Position numbers and translations under genes: made by a program
Shown: in pieces, positions 7,281 through 15,846 of the stretch
Numbering within the stretch: the first letter of the stretch is position 1
Layout of the letters: each line of letters begins with the position of its first letter
The notes under the pieces: generated by a model
The model's input: the letters and a program-made list of their open reading frames with translations, nothing else
Databases searched by the model: none
Told to the model about the DNA's origin: nothing
From: Pedobacter miscanthi
GTDB taxonomy: Bacteria; Bacteroidota; Bacteroidia; Sphingobacteriales; Sphingobacteriaceae
Direction of reading: 5' to 3'
NCBI RefSeq assembly: GCF_003315595.1
Contig: NZ_QNQU01000005.1
Span: 62,001 to 126,000, forward strand
Length of the DNA stretch: 64,000 bases

Positions 7281-7673
7281 TTACTTTGAAGCAGAAGCTA
7301 CGGTTTCACCTTTAATATAAAGCACCTTGATTGGTGTTTTAGCGTTAGAAGTGATGGTAACCGCTTTAGAGAACGTAGATGGGCCGGCAGCAGCATTAAA
7401 AGTTACTGAAATTACACCTGTTTCACCTTTTTTCAATGGGGTAGAAGTGTATTTTGGTACTGTACAGCCACAGCTTGCTTCAGCTTTGCTGATAATTAAA
7501 GGCTCTTCGCCAACGTTTGTGTATTTGAAATCGAAAGTTACTGGTTTGTTTAAAACAATTTTACCGAAATCATGTGTTTCAGTTTCGAATTTAAATTCAG
7601 CAGGTTTAGCCTGTGCATTTGCAGCAATACCGAAACCTAATACAAAAGCGAATAATACTAAGATCTTTTTCAT
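7281..7673 (-). CDS. DUF1573 exported protein
   Basis: A 130-residue protein with a clear Sec signal peptide (MKKILVLFAFVLGFGIAANA, cut near AQA). The mature part is a single DUF1573 beta-sandwich (Ig-like) domain: 'FETETHDFGKIVLNKPVTFDFKYTN' (residues about 30-54), 'PLIISKAEASCGCTVPKYT' with the family Cys-Gly-Cys, and 'GVISVTFNA'. It is very common in Bacteroidota, periplasmic or surface-exposed, and without a known activity. ATG 7673 was chosen over an upstream frame start at 7739 because it begins exactly at the signal peptide. A TAAATTTG box lies 39-46 bp upstream. Confidence 0.9.
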   Translation of the reverse strand: MKKILVLFAFVLGFGIAANAQAKPAEFKFETETHDFGKIVLNKPVTFDFKYTNVGEEPLIISKAEASCGCTVPKYTSTPLKKGETGVISVTFNAAAGPSTFSKAVTITSNAKTPIKVLYIKGETVASASK

Positions 7674-7711
7674 GTTATTTGGGTGTAATTTATTTTTTAA
7701 AATATCTAAAA

Positions 7712-7719
7712 CAAATTTA
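7712..7719 (-). promoter_or_regulatory. -7 promoter box of the DUF1573 gene
   Basis: TAAATTTG on the minus strand matches the Bacteroidota -7 consensus TAnnTTTG; a TTTTTG lies 17 bp further upstream, slightly closer than the usual -33 spacing. Confidence 0.45.
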
Positions 7720-7816
7720 ATGTTTTCAATGTAAAACAAAAACTATTCCAAATATTATTTTCCTATTCCATATATAATTTTACAATCGAGGATAAAGGCA
7801 AACTTTTAATTTTGTA

Positions 7817-7824
7817 TATATTTG
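7817..7824 (+). promoter_or_regulatory. -7 promoter box of the E1 dehydrogenase gene
   Basis: TATATTTG fits TAnnTTTG and lies 22 bp before the ATG at 7847. I see no good -33 TTG at 19-20 bp upstream, so confidence is moderate. Confidence 0.45.
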
Positions 7825-7846
7825 CCACAACCAATCTTTGATTACT

Positions 7847-10267
7847 ATGCCGAATGAAAAATTGATGACCAACGCGATTGATGCTTCCGAACTCAGTTTT
7901 AATGATTTTAAATCGATTGTTATAAACGATTATAAAATAGCCTGTGAGAGCAGGCAGGCCAGTGTTTTAGGCCGCAGGGAAGTATTAACCGGGAAGGCTA
8001 AATTTGGTATTTTTGGCGATGGTAAAGAGGTGCCGCAGATTGCCATGGCCAAAGCTTTTAAAAACGGCGACTGGCGTTCGGGTTACTACCGTGATCAGAC
8101 TTTTGCCTTTGCAACGGGTATTTCTACTATAAAAGAATTTTTTGCGCAGCTTTATGCAAACCCAACCGAAGGAGCCGATCCTTTTTCGGGCGGCAGGCAG
8201 ATGAACTGCCACTTTGCAACAAAATCTGTTAACGAAGATGGCAGCTGGAACGATCTTACACAGATTAAAAACTGCTCGTCTGATATTTCGCCAACAGGTG
8301 GTCAAATGGCCCGTTTGGTTGGTTTGGCCTATGCCTCTAAATTATTCAGACAAAACAGGGAACTCGATTATTTAAAACATTTTTCGGTTAATGGAAACGA
8401 GGTGGCATTTGGTACCATTGGCAATGCTTCAACTTCAGAAGGAGTATTTTTCGAAGCCATTAATGCGGCTGGTGTGCTGCAGATCCCGATGGCCATTTCA
8501 ATCTGGGATGATGCTTATGGAATTTCTGTTCCGGCAAAATATCAAACCACAAAAGAAGATATTTCCGAAGTTTTAAAAGGGTTCCAGCGTGAGGCTGAAA
8601 AACCAGGGTATGAAATTTATAAGGTAAAAGGCTGGGATTACCCGGCTTTGTGCGAGGTATACGAAAAAGCAATCAATGTTTGCCGTGATGAGCATGTTCC
8701 TGTGCTGATCCATGTAACCGAACTTACGCAACCCCAGGGGCACTCCACCTCCGGTTCGCACGAAAGATATAAATCCAAAGATCGCCTTAGCTGGGAAACA
8801 GAACACGATTGTATCGTGAAAATGCGTGAATGGATGCTCGATTCGGCTGTTGCCACGGAAGAAGAAATTGCCGAAATTGAAAAAAATGCAAAGATTTTTG
8901 TGCGTAATGCCCAAAAAGAGGCCTGGAATGAATTTTTGGAAAGCATTAAACCAGAACAGAAACAAGCTGTTGATTTAATCAATGCAGTAGCTAAAGATCA
9001 GCCCGAACTGGCTAAAATTGCAGCTAACCTGGCCTCTACCACTGATGCCCAACGCAGGGAAGTTTTTGCGGCAGCCCGCAAGGCCATCCGTTTATCAGCA
9101 GGCAATAATTCTGCCGAACGCGTCGAACTGTTAAATTGGTATAAAGATCAGGGCTTGCTGAATTATGACCGATATAATTCTAAACTCCATACCGATGGAA
9201 AAGAAAGTCCGGCAAATATTCCTGTAGTTGCTGCTGAATACGACGATCTTTCTAAAATGGTTGATGGCAGGGAAGTCCTTAATGCCTGTTTTAACGAAAA
9301 TTTTGCCCGCGACCAGCGTTTGGTTGCTTTTGGCGAAGATTTAGGGAATATTGGCGATGTAAACCAGGGTTTTGCCGGTTTACAGGCAAAATATGGCGAA
9401 TTAAGGATTACCGATACGGGAATAAGGGAAATGACCATTATGGGTCAGGGGATTGGTTTAGCCCTACGTGGTTTAAAGCCAATCGCCGAGATTCAATACC
9501 TTGATTATCTGATATTTGCCCTGAATGTGTTAAGCGATGACCTTGCTTCGCTTGCTTATCGCACCAAAGGGATCCAGAAAGCACCTGTAATTGTGCGTAC
9601 CCGCGGTCACCGCTTAGAGGGCATCTGGCATTCAGGTTCTCCCATCAGCATGTTATTGGGATCGTTAAGAGGAATGCACTTGTGTGTACCACGTAATATG
9701 ACACAGGCAGCCGGCATGTATAATACCCTTTTCAGGGCCGACGAACCTGCAGTTGTAATTGAATGCCTGAATGGTTATCGCCTGAAAGAAAAATTACCGG
9801 TAAATGTGGGCGATTTTACTGTTCCTTTAGGAAAGGCTGAAGTTCTGGAAGAAGGAACCGATATTACCGTTATTTCTTATGGATCATCTTTAAGGGTTGT
9901 TCAGGAAGCGGCCGAAGAACTGGCGCTTTTGGGTATCTCGGTTGAGATTATCGATCCGCAAACCCTTTTGCCTTTTGATATTGATCAGATCTGTGTGAAC
10001 TCCCTTTCTAAAACCAATAAACTGCTGGTTGTTGATGAAGATGTACCGGGAGGTGCTTCAGCATATATCCTGCAAAAAGTGATGGAAGAGCAAAAAGGAT
10101 ATTTCCACCTGGATGGACAGCCAAAAACATTATCTGCTAAGGCACACCGTCCACCATTCGGTTCAGACGGCGATTATTTCAGTAAACCATCTGTTGATGA
10201 TGTAATTGAAACCATTTACCAGATGATGCATGATGCTAATCCTGCAAAATATCCTGCGCTTTTTTAA
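7847..10267 (+). CDS. 2-oxo acid dehydrogenase E1, fused alpha and beta subunits
   Basis: An 806-residue thiamine-diphosphate enzyme joining E1-alpha (about 1-390) and E1-beta (about 460-800), as usual for the branched-chain or pyruvate-type E1 fusion of Bacteroidota. It decarboxylates a 2-oxo acid and passes the acyl group to E2 lipoyl domains. Alpha motifs: 'GYYRDQTFAFATG' near residue 80 and a cofactor loop reading GNASTSEG (192-199) with DDAYGIS (221-227), where most E1s have GDG and NN. Beta motifs: 'VAFGEDLGNIGDV' and 'ITDTGIREMTIMGQGIG'. ATG 7847 was chosen over TTG 7838. No E2 or E3 gene is adjacent. The substrate (branched-chain 2-oxo acids most likely) is inferred. Confidence 0.88.
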   Translation: MPNEKLMTNAIDASELSFNDFKSIVINDYKIACESRQASVLGRREVLTGKAKFGIFGDGKEVPQIAMAKAFKNGDWRSGYYRDQTFAFATGISTIKEFFAQLYANPTEGADPFSGGRQMNCHFATKSVNEDGSWNDLTQIKNCSSDISPTGGQMARLVGLAYASKLFRQNRELDYLKHFSVNGNEVAFGTIGNASTSEGVFFEAINAAGVLQIPMAISIWDDAYGISVPAKYQTTKEDISEVLKGFQREAEKPGYEIYKVKGWDYPALCEVYEKAINVCRDEHVPVLIHVTELTQPQGHSTSGSHERYKSKDRLSWETEHDCIVKMREWMLDSAVATEEEIAEIEKNAKIFVRNAQKEAWNEFLESIKPEQKQAVDLINAVAKDQPELAKIAANLASTTDAQRREVFAAARKAIRLSAGNNSAERVELLNWYKDQGLLNYDRYNSKLHTDGKESPANIPVVAAEYDDLSKMVDGREVLNACFNENFARDQRLVAFGEDLGNIGDVNQGFAGLQAKYGELRITDTGIREMTIMGQGIGLALRGLKPIAEIQYLDYLIFALNVLSDDLASLAYRTKGIQKAPVIVRTRGHRLEGIWHSGSPISMLLGSLRGMHLCVPRNMTQAAGMYNTLFRADEPAVVIECLNGYRLKEKLPVNVGDFTVPLGKAEVLEEGTDITVISYGSSLRVVQEAAEELALLGISVEIIDPQTLLPFDIDQICVNSLSKTNKLLVVDEDVPGGASAYILQKVMEEQKGYFHLDGQPKTLSAKAHRPPFGSDGDYFSKPSVDDVIETIYQMMHDANPAKYPALF

Positions 10268-10292
10268 TAGTGTAAAATATATTAAATTCAAT

Positions 10293-10338
10293 AAAAAGGT
10301 TTAAGTGCTTATTCTATAGGTGTTTAAGCCTTTTTTTT
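10293..10338 (+). terminator. intrinsic terminator after the E1 gene
   Basis: AAGGTTTAAG and its near complement TTTAAGCCTT form a stem over about 20 bases of loop, followed by eight Ts (10331-10338). It starts 25 bp after the stop codon. Confidence 0.6.
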
Positions 10339-10545
10339 GTTTGAATAAGAGAAATAAAATGGCTTTTTTGTGTGTTGAGTAAAAATCCGGTTACTTAGTA
10401 ATGGAATTTTTATATACATTTATACATCCAAACAATATTTTTTATTTCAGTATGTTTTATATCATCACCTCTGTGAAACACTGTAATTTTCAAGCTTTTT
10501 TGTACCCGTATTCCAATAAAATTAACAAATAGATTTTATAGGATA

Positions 10546-12861
10546 ATGGTATGTTGCGTTGTTGATAAACAGATGAATGCCTGTGCTTTGCTTTTTAAAA
10601 TGAGTGCAGTGTTGCTGTTGTTTTTATTTTTTAGGATAACTGTTTCTGCGCAAACCAATGCGCCTCAAAAGAAACTTGATAGTTTATTAGCAGTTAATCA
10701 GAAGAACCAGAAAACAGATTCAACAAAGATTAAGGTGCTGACGGAAGTTTACCGCCAGTATATGAGAATGAGGAATGTAGAGAAGGCAGAAGAGTACCTG
10801 GATAAAACCATTCAGCTTTCGCATGAAAAAAATCTCAAAAAGTTTTCTGCAATGGCCTATTACCGGAGGGCTTTGATGTATCATGGCAGATCTAATTATC
10901 AAAAGGCAGAAGAAAACTATGTAATAGCGGTAAGCGAATTTTCTTCAATTGGCAATATGGATATGGAGGCCGGTACCTACCTCAATCTTGGAGCGCTTTA
11001 CAGCACCATTCCCGATTATGTAAAATCACTGGAAGTTAATCAAAAAGCCATTACAATATATGAAAAAATGGGCAATGAGGTTGATATGGCCAGTTGTTAT
11101 ACCAATATTTCTACCATTTATCAGCGTTTGGGAGACCAGAGCCAGGCTTTGGTATATATGAGAATGGCTTTAAAGGTTTTTTCTAAAGAAGGTGAAAATT
11201 CGAGGGGGGTAGCTGTTGTTTATGGCCTGATGGGGAATAATTATTTTGAAGCGTCAGACCGCGAGCTGATGCAGATGAATGTTTTGCCGGGGCAAAAAAT
11301 TAAACTGGCTTTAGAATATTATAATAAGTCGCTTAAAGTTGCAGAAGCCATTAATGATGTTGGTATTATAGCAACCGCTAAACGCGATCTGGCGGAATTG
11401 TATAGTTCAACAGGACAAAAAGATGCCGCCCTTAAATCTTATCAAAAATCCATCGAATTAAGCAAAAATGGCGACGATAAGGAGGCTTATGCTTCTAATT
11501 TATATGCGTTGGGCAATTTTTATCAGCGCGAAAATGATTTCGAAAATGCCACTTCCTTTTTGGGCAGCAGTTTAAAAATCGCCGAAGAAAACAGATTTTT
11601 GGAAATAGAAAAGGATGCCAGTTTAGGACTGAGTTCGGTTTACGAAAAGCAAAAAGATTACAACAAATCTTTAGCCTATTACAGGCAATATATTAAGGTA
11701 AGGGATCAGATTTTTAATGAGGATAAAGAAAAAGAAATTACCCGAAAACAAATGCAGCTCGACTTTAATGTAAAAGAGCGCGATTATTTATTAAAGCAGA
11801 AACTTACCGAAGGGGAACTTAAAAGACAGCAGCAGGAACTTACCCTGAAGAGACAGCAACTGGCGCTTAGTGCTAAAGAAAAAGCCCTGGATCTGCTTAC
11901 TTTTCAGAAAGCCAAAGCCGACCTTGATATTCAGCGTTTAGCCCAGGAAGGCAAATATGCCCGTGCCAGGTATCAGGCACAGCTGGCTGCAAGTATAAAA
12001 GATAAGCAGATCAGTAAACAGGACCAACAGATTAAATTTGACGGGCGTGTAAAGATATTTTTAAGCATCGCCACCGTTTTAATTTTAATTATTGCGGTTG
12101 TTATCTTTTTTAACCAGCGGAAAACAACAAGGCTGAATAAAATTATCAATAACCAAAAAAAGGAATTAGAACAGTTGAGCAAGGTTAAAGACCGCATTTT
12201 CAGCGTGGTGAGTCATGATATGCGCACGCCGGTAAACTCATTGATTTCGTTTATGCAGCTACTGGAAGGAGGGAACATAGAGCAGGAGAAACTGAACCGT
12301 TATGCGGCATCGTTAAAAAATAACCTCACTTATACTTCTACCATGATGGAGAATCTGCTCAATTGGGCAGCAAGCCAGATGCAGGGTTTTAATCCTTATT
12401 TAGAAAATCTCGATATTAAGCATTTAACCATAGAAGTAATCCATTCCCTTCAAAACAATGCGGATCAAAAACAGATCAATATCCAAAATCTGATTCCAAA
12501 CGAAACCTTTTGTAAGGCCGACGAAAATATGTTAAGCCTGGTAATCAGAAACCTGGTTAGTAATGCCATTAAATTTACACCTGTTGGTGGCACCATAGCA
12601 ATCAGTTCAGCGAGCTCAGGTAACCGGTTGGAAATCAAAATTTCTGATACGGGTATCGGCTTAAGCGAGGTTCAGTTAAACCACTTTAATAAACCGGGCT
12701 ATCTTGGCGCTGGAGTTAGTACGCTGGGCACAAACAAAGAAAAAGGAACAGGTTTAGGTTTGTTGCTCTCCAGAACTTTTATCGGTTTAATGGCTGGAGA
12801 AATCAGCGCTGCGGCTAATCCCGGTGGGGGCAGTTGCTTTATCATTACATTAAAGAGTTAG
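10546..12861 (+). CDS. TPR-containing sensor histidine kinase
   Basis: A 771-residue sensor kinase. Layout: signal peptide-like N-terminus (about 18-36, 'MSAVLLLFLFFRITVSAQ'), a periplasmic array of tetratricopeptide repeats (about 80-390, for example 'AGTYLNLGALYSTIPDYVKS'), a long charged coiled coil (395-500), one membrane helix (502-524), a HisKA domain with the H-box 'SVVSHDMRTPVNSL' (His557), and a HATPase_c domain with N-box 'RNLVSNAIKFTP' and G-boxes 'SDTGIGLS' and 'GTGLGLLLS'. The TPR part probably senses protein or stress signals in the periplasm. The likely partner is the convergent LytTR regulator at 13146-13901. Starts at 10573 or 10600 are possible; 10600 would place the signal peptide at the very N-terminus. 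Confidence 0.92.
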   Translation: MVCCVVDKQMNACALLFKMSAVLLLFLFFRITVSAQTNAPQKKLDSLLAVNQKNQKTDSTKIKVLTEVYRQYMRMRNVEKAEEYLDKTIQLSHEKNLKKFSAMAYYRRALMYHGRSNYQKAEENYVIAVSEFSSIGNMDMEAGTYLNLGALYSTIPDYVKSLEVNQKAITIYEKMGNEVDMASCYTNISTIYQRLGDQSQALVYMRMALKVFSKEGENSRGVAVVYGLMGNNYFEASDRELMQMNVLPGQKIKLALEYYNKSLKVAEAINDVGIIATAKRDLAELYSSTGQKDAALKSYQKSIELSKNGDDKEAYASNLYALGNFYQRENDFENATSFLGSSLKIAEENRFLEIEKDASLGLSSVYEKQKDYNKSLAYYRQYIKVRDQIFNEDKEKEITRKQMQLDFNVKERDYLLKQKLTEGELKRQQQELTLKRQQLALSAKEKALDLLTFQKAKADLDIQRLAQEGKYARARYQAQLAASIKDKQISKQDQQIKFDGRVKIFLSIATVLILIIAVVIFFNQRKTTRLNKIINNQKKELEQLSKVKDRIFSVVSHDMRTPVNSLISFMQLLEGGNIEQEKLNRYAASLKNNLTYTSTMMENLLNWAASQMQGFNPYLENLDIKHLTIEVIHSLQNNADQKQINIQNLIPNETFCKADENMLSLVIRNLVSNAIKFTPVGGTIAISSASSGNRLEIKISDTGIGLSEVQLNHFNKPGYLGAGVSTLGTNKEKGTGLGLLLSRTFIGLMAGEISAAANPGGGSCFIITLKS

Positions 12862-12966
12862 TAGTTGAGTTTGTCATTGTGAATACAACGAAGAACCCGA
12901 AGGCTCTGCGAAGCAAATCTTTGCATTCTATTGCACTAACTACCAAAAGCACTGTCTGCAAGAAAT

Positions 12967-13088
12967 CGTCATTGCGAGGCACGAAGCAATCTTACTGCTA
13001 TGGGTGGGTAAAAATGTTAATTCAATTTCATATCTCGCGATCGTTTTGAGATTGCTTCCTCGGCTGAAAAAGCCTCCTCGCAATGACG
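12967..13088. repeat. MITE-like inverted repeat element
   Basis: A 122-bp element with perfect 13-bp terminal arms CGTCATTGCGAGG / CCTCGCAATGACG and inner arms GAAGCAATCT (12983-12992) / AGATTGCTTC (13049-13058). It lies in the 284-bp gap between the converging kinase and regulator genes and may act as a bidirectional terminator. The sequence type (CGTCATTGCGAGG) is a widely dispersed intergenic repeat in bacteria. The short frames inside it are not genes. Confidence 0.8.
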
Positions 13089-13145
13089 AGCCTTCTTATT
13101 TAGTCTGTCAGTGGTCGAAGATCGAAACGAAGAATCAAGCTTTAA

Positions 13146-13901
13146 CTACTTCAAAAACCTTGAAAGAATTTTCTTATCAATCGATTTTTCAAGCAATTCC
13201 TGTCTGTTGGCTGCACTGATCGGAACAATAAAATTATGCGTTAAATGGACCTCGTGATTGGTTAAGGTAGTGATGTGGTTGATATTAATGATATACTGTT
13301 TATGTACCCTCGAAAAAATTTTTGACGGCAATTGTTTTTCCAGGTTTTTAAGGCCAACCAGTACAATGTGTTTATCATTGCGGGTAAACAGTTTAGAAAA
13401 ATCGCCCATACTCTCAATGTAGATTACATCATCATATTTCAACTTGGTGATGCCTTTGGTTTCCCTGAAAAAGAAATGATCATCACCATCCTCATTTGTC
13501 GAATTATCAGCCTGTTGAACTTCTTTTCCTACCAGTTTTTTCAATTCAAGATATTCGATCGCTTTATTTGTTGCCTTAAAAATCCTTTCGAAAGTAGCAG
13601 GCTTTACAATAAAATCTAAAGCATCGAGGTTAAAACCCTCAGCTGCATATTCAGTAAATGAAGTGATAAAAATAAAAAGAGGTTGTTTTTTAAGACTTTT
13701 TAAAAGTTCCATGCCCGAAAGTTCGGGCATATCGATGTCTGAGTAAACAATATCCACCGGTGTTGTCGAAAGGATCTGCGAAGCCTCAATACCATTACTA
13801 CATATTGCCAAAATGTTTAACGAAGGTATTTTTCGAAGATGCATTTCAATGGCATCTCTTTCAATTTCGTTATCATCAATAATTATGCAGCTATACATCA
13901 T
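13146..13901 (-). CDS. LytTR-family response regulator
   Basis: A 251-residue response regulator. The N-terminal receiver domain (1-120) has the acidic pair Asp9-Asp10 in 'CIIIDDNEIE', the phospho-acceptor Asp55 in 'VYSDIDMPELSG', Thr/Ser in 'FITSFTEYAAEGF', and Lys in 'DFIVKPATFERI'. A linker with Asp/Asn-rich sequence leads to a C-terminal LytTR DNA-binding domain (about 150-250: 'IYIESMGDFSKLFTRNDKHI', then 'FSRVHKQYIININHI'). It activates or represses genes in response to a sensor kinase, probably the TPR kinase encoded convergently at 10546-12861. The first two codons are both ATG. Confidence 0.93.
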   Translation of the reverse strand: MMYSCIIIDDNEIERDAIEMHLRKIPSLNILAICSNGIEASQILSTTPVDIVYSDIDMPELSGMELLKSLKKQPLFIFITSFTEYAAEGFNLDALDFIVKPATFERIFKATNKAIEYLELKKLVGKEVQQADNSTNEDGDDHFFFRETKGITKLKYDDVIYIESMGDFSKLFTRNDKHIVLVGLKNLEKQLPSKIFSRVHKQYIININHITTLTNHEVHLTHNFIVPISAANRQELLEKSIDKKILSRFLK

Positions 13902-14017
13902 TCAGGGAAGGGATTTTAAAGGGAACAGGAGATTTTAATTAATGTTTGTAATTTAATTAAAATGTGGTATTAAAAAAGAATTATGTCAACACTTTTTTAA
14001 TAAACGTAGTCTTAATT

Positions 14018-14626
14018 CTACTTTTGATGTTTCTTCTCGCCAGTATATAATTTTTCGCCTGCTTTTACAGCCAGTTCAAGGTCGTTTTCTTCTGGTGGAA
14101 CCGGACAACGGTAACCATCGCTATAGGCACAATATGGATTATAAGCTTTGTTAAAATCGATTTCTATGCGGTTATCTTTAATTTCTTTAGCATCCAGATC
14201 GATGTAACGTCCTCCTCCATAAGTTTCTTTATTATTGGTTTCATCTGTAAATGGTAAAAAGAGGTGATCTTTATAGGTAGGATTGGATGCTAGTGCAACA
14301 CTTCTGTACAAAGTCATCTGGATAGTTTTCCCATTTAAACTGAAATTTATATGGGCATATCGGTAATAATCGCTGCTGCTTCCATTAAAAGTTGGCATTT
14401 TGAAAACCTTTTCGTTTTTTAACAGCACTACTTCAGCCGAAACCCGGTAAGCACTATCTGCATCATAAAAATGAAGATTTTGAAGATCGCTTTTCTTTAA
14501 AGGTGAACGGTTGTCTTTAATAAAATCTTCTTTATAGCTTTCCCGGTGTTTTGCAATCTGCTCCTGATAGCTTTGTGCAAAGCCGTTGACACTGATGAAC
14601 AGGAACAGAAAAGTAATGATTTTCAT
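14018..14626 (-). CDS. DUF1684 exported protein
   Basis: A 202-residue protein with an N-terminal signal peptide (MKIITFLFLFISVNGFAQS). The mature region is a DUF1684 domain with the family pattern 'EDFIKDNRSPLKKSDLQNL' near residue 35, 'GGGRYIDLDAKEI' near 140, and the C-terminal signature 'DFNKAYNPYCAYSDGYRCP' near 160. The function of the family is unknown. It starts 2 bp after the aroC stop, so it is the last gene of the aromatic run by position; a biochemical link to that pathway is not implied. Confidence 0.85.
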   Translation of the reverse strand: MKIITFLFLFISVNGFAQSYQEQIAKHRESYKEDFIKDNRSPLKKSDLQNLHFYDADSAYRVSAEVVLLKNEKVFKMPTFNGSSSDYYRYAHINFSLNGKTIQMTLYRSVALASNPTYKDHLFLPFTDETNNKETYGGGRYIDLDAKEIKDNRIEIDFNKAYNPYCAYSDGYRCPVPPEENDLELAVKAGEKLYTGEKKHQK

Positions 14627-14628
14627 AT

Positions 14629-15726
14629 TTAAATTACACTTGCTTTATTCCTTAAAAACTGATCGGCCAATACTAATGCTGCCATGGCTTCAACAATTAC
14701 TACCGCCCTTGGTACCACGCATGGATCGTGCCTGCCTTTTCCTTTAATTTCGGCGGCATCGCCGGCTGCATTGATGGTTTGCTGGTTGTGCATAATGGTG
14801 GCTACGGGTTTAAATGCTACCTTGAAAGTAATATCCATTCCGTTAGAAATACCACCTAAAATACCACCTGCATAATTGGTAGTGGTTTTAAATACTTTCG
14901 AATCTGCAGCCTTTGGCTGTGGGATATCATTATGCTGCGATCCGCGTAGTTCGCTTCCTGCAAAGCCAGAACCATATTCGAAACCATGAACTGCATTGAT
15001 GCTTAACATGGCTTTGCCTAAATCGGCATGTAGTTTATCGAAAACAGGTTCGCCTAAACCAGCCGGACAACCTTTTATCACGCAACCGATTTTACCGCCT
15101 ACGGTATCGCCGTCTTTTCTAACTGAATCAATAAATTCGATCATTTCGTGAGCAGTTGCCGGATCGGCACAACGTACAATATTTTCTTCCCTGATATCCA
15201 GCAAAGCTGATAAATCGTTGCTTTCTAAATTAGGAGCTTCGATGGTACCTACTGAAGTTACATGCGCAAAAATTTCGATGCCCTGTTGTTTTAAAAACAG
15301 CTTGGCAATGGCACCTGCGGCTACACGTGCAGCGGTTTCGCGCGCCGATGAACGTCCGCCACCGCGGTGGTCGCGGATACCGTATTTTGCATCATAAACA
15401 TAATCGGCATGGCTGGGGCGGTAAACATCAACATTATGTCCGTAATCTTTCGATCGCTGATCTTCATTCGGAATTAAAAGCGCAATCGGGGTACCCGTAC
15501 TTTTTCCTTCAAAAACGCCCGACAAAACCTGAACGGTATCGCTTTCTTTCCTCTGCGTGGTGATTTTAGATTGACCCGGTTTGCGTTTATCCAGTTCTGA
15601 CTGAATAAAATCCATATCAATATCCAATTGTGCCGGACAGCCATCAATAATTACCCCAATGGCTACGCCATGAGATTCTCCAAAAGTTGTAATGCGAAAT
15701 AGTTGCCCGAATGAGTTGCCTGCCAT
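14629..15726 (-). CDS. aroC: chorismate synthase
   Basis: A 365-residue flavoenzyme that turns 5-enolpyruvylshikimate 3-phosphate into chorismate, the last common step of the shikimate pathway; it needs reduced FMN. Signature motifs: '[19 protein letters not shown]' at the N-terminus, '[20 protein letters not shown]' around residue 120, and 'RGSQHNDIP' near 260. Length is normal for the family. It lies 120 bp downstream of aroA and 2 bp upstream of the DUF1684 gene, and is probably read from the pheA promoter with the other genes of the run. Confidence 0.97.
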   Translation of the reverse strand: MAGNSFGQLFRITTFGESHGVAIGVIIDGCPAQLDIDMDFIQSELDKRKPGQSKITTQRKESDTVQVLSGVFEGKSTGTPIALLIPNEDQRSKDYGHNVDVYRPSHADYVYDAKYGIRDHRGGGRSSARETAARVAAGAIAKLFLKQQGIEIFAHVTSVGTIEAPNLESNDLSALLDIREENIVRCADPATAHEMIEFIDSVRKDGDTVGGKIGCVIKGCPAGLGEPVFDKLHADLGKAMLSINAVHGFEYGSGFAGSELRGSQHNDIPQPKAADSKVFKTTTNYAGGILGGISNGMDITFKVAFKPVATIMHNQQTINAAGDAAEIKGKGRHDPCVVPRAVVIVEAMAALVLADQFLRNKASVI

Positions 15727-15776
15727 ATGTTAATGAGTGAATGGTTGATTTTTTAATGATTGAATGTTGTTGTCAG

Positions 15777-15823
15777 TCTTGATACTTAAATCTTGATACT
15801 TAACACTTTAATCTTGATACTTA
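15777..15823. repeat. short tandem repeat TCTTGATACTTA x3
   Basis: Three exact copies of TCTTGATACTTA at 15777, 15791 and 15812, with a degenerate fourth (ATCTCGATATTTA) near 15832. It lies in the aroA-aroC gap. Confidence 0.75.
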
Positions 15824-15846
15824 GTACTTCTATCTCGATATTTACC

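Noticed and set aside
7327..7734. 135-codon plus-strand frame opposite the DUF1573 gene
   Set aside because: Pure antisense shadow of a clear exported protein.
10740..11700. The TPR region as part of a separate secreted protein
   Set aside because: The frame is continuous through coiled coil, membrane helix and kinase domains; it is one sensor kinase.
12834..13219. Two overlapping plus-strand frames of 71 codons
   Set aside because: They run over the kinase stop and the CGTCATTGCGAGG repeat element; the composition is that of the repeat.
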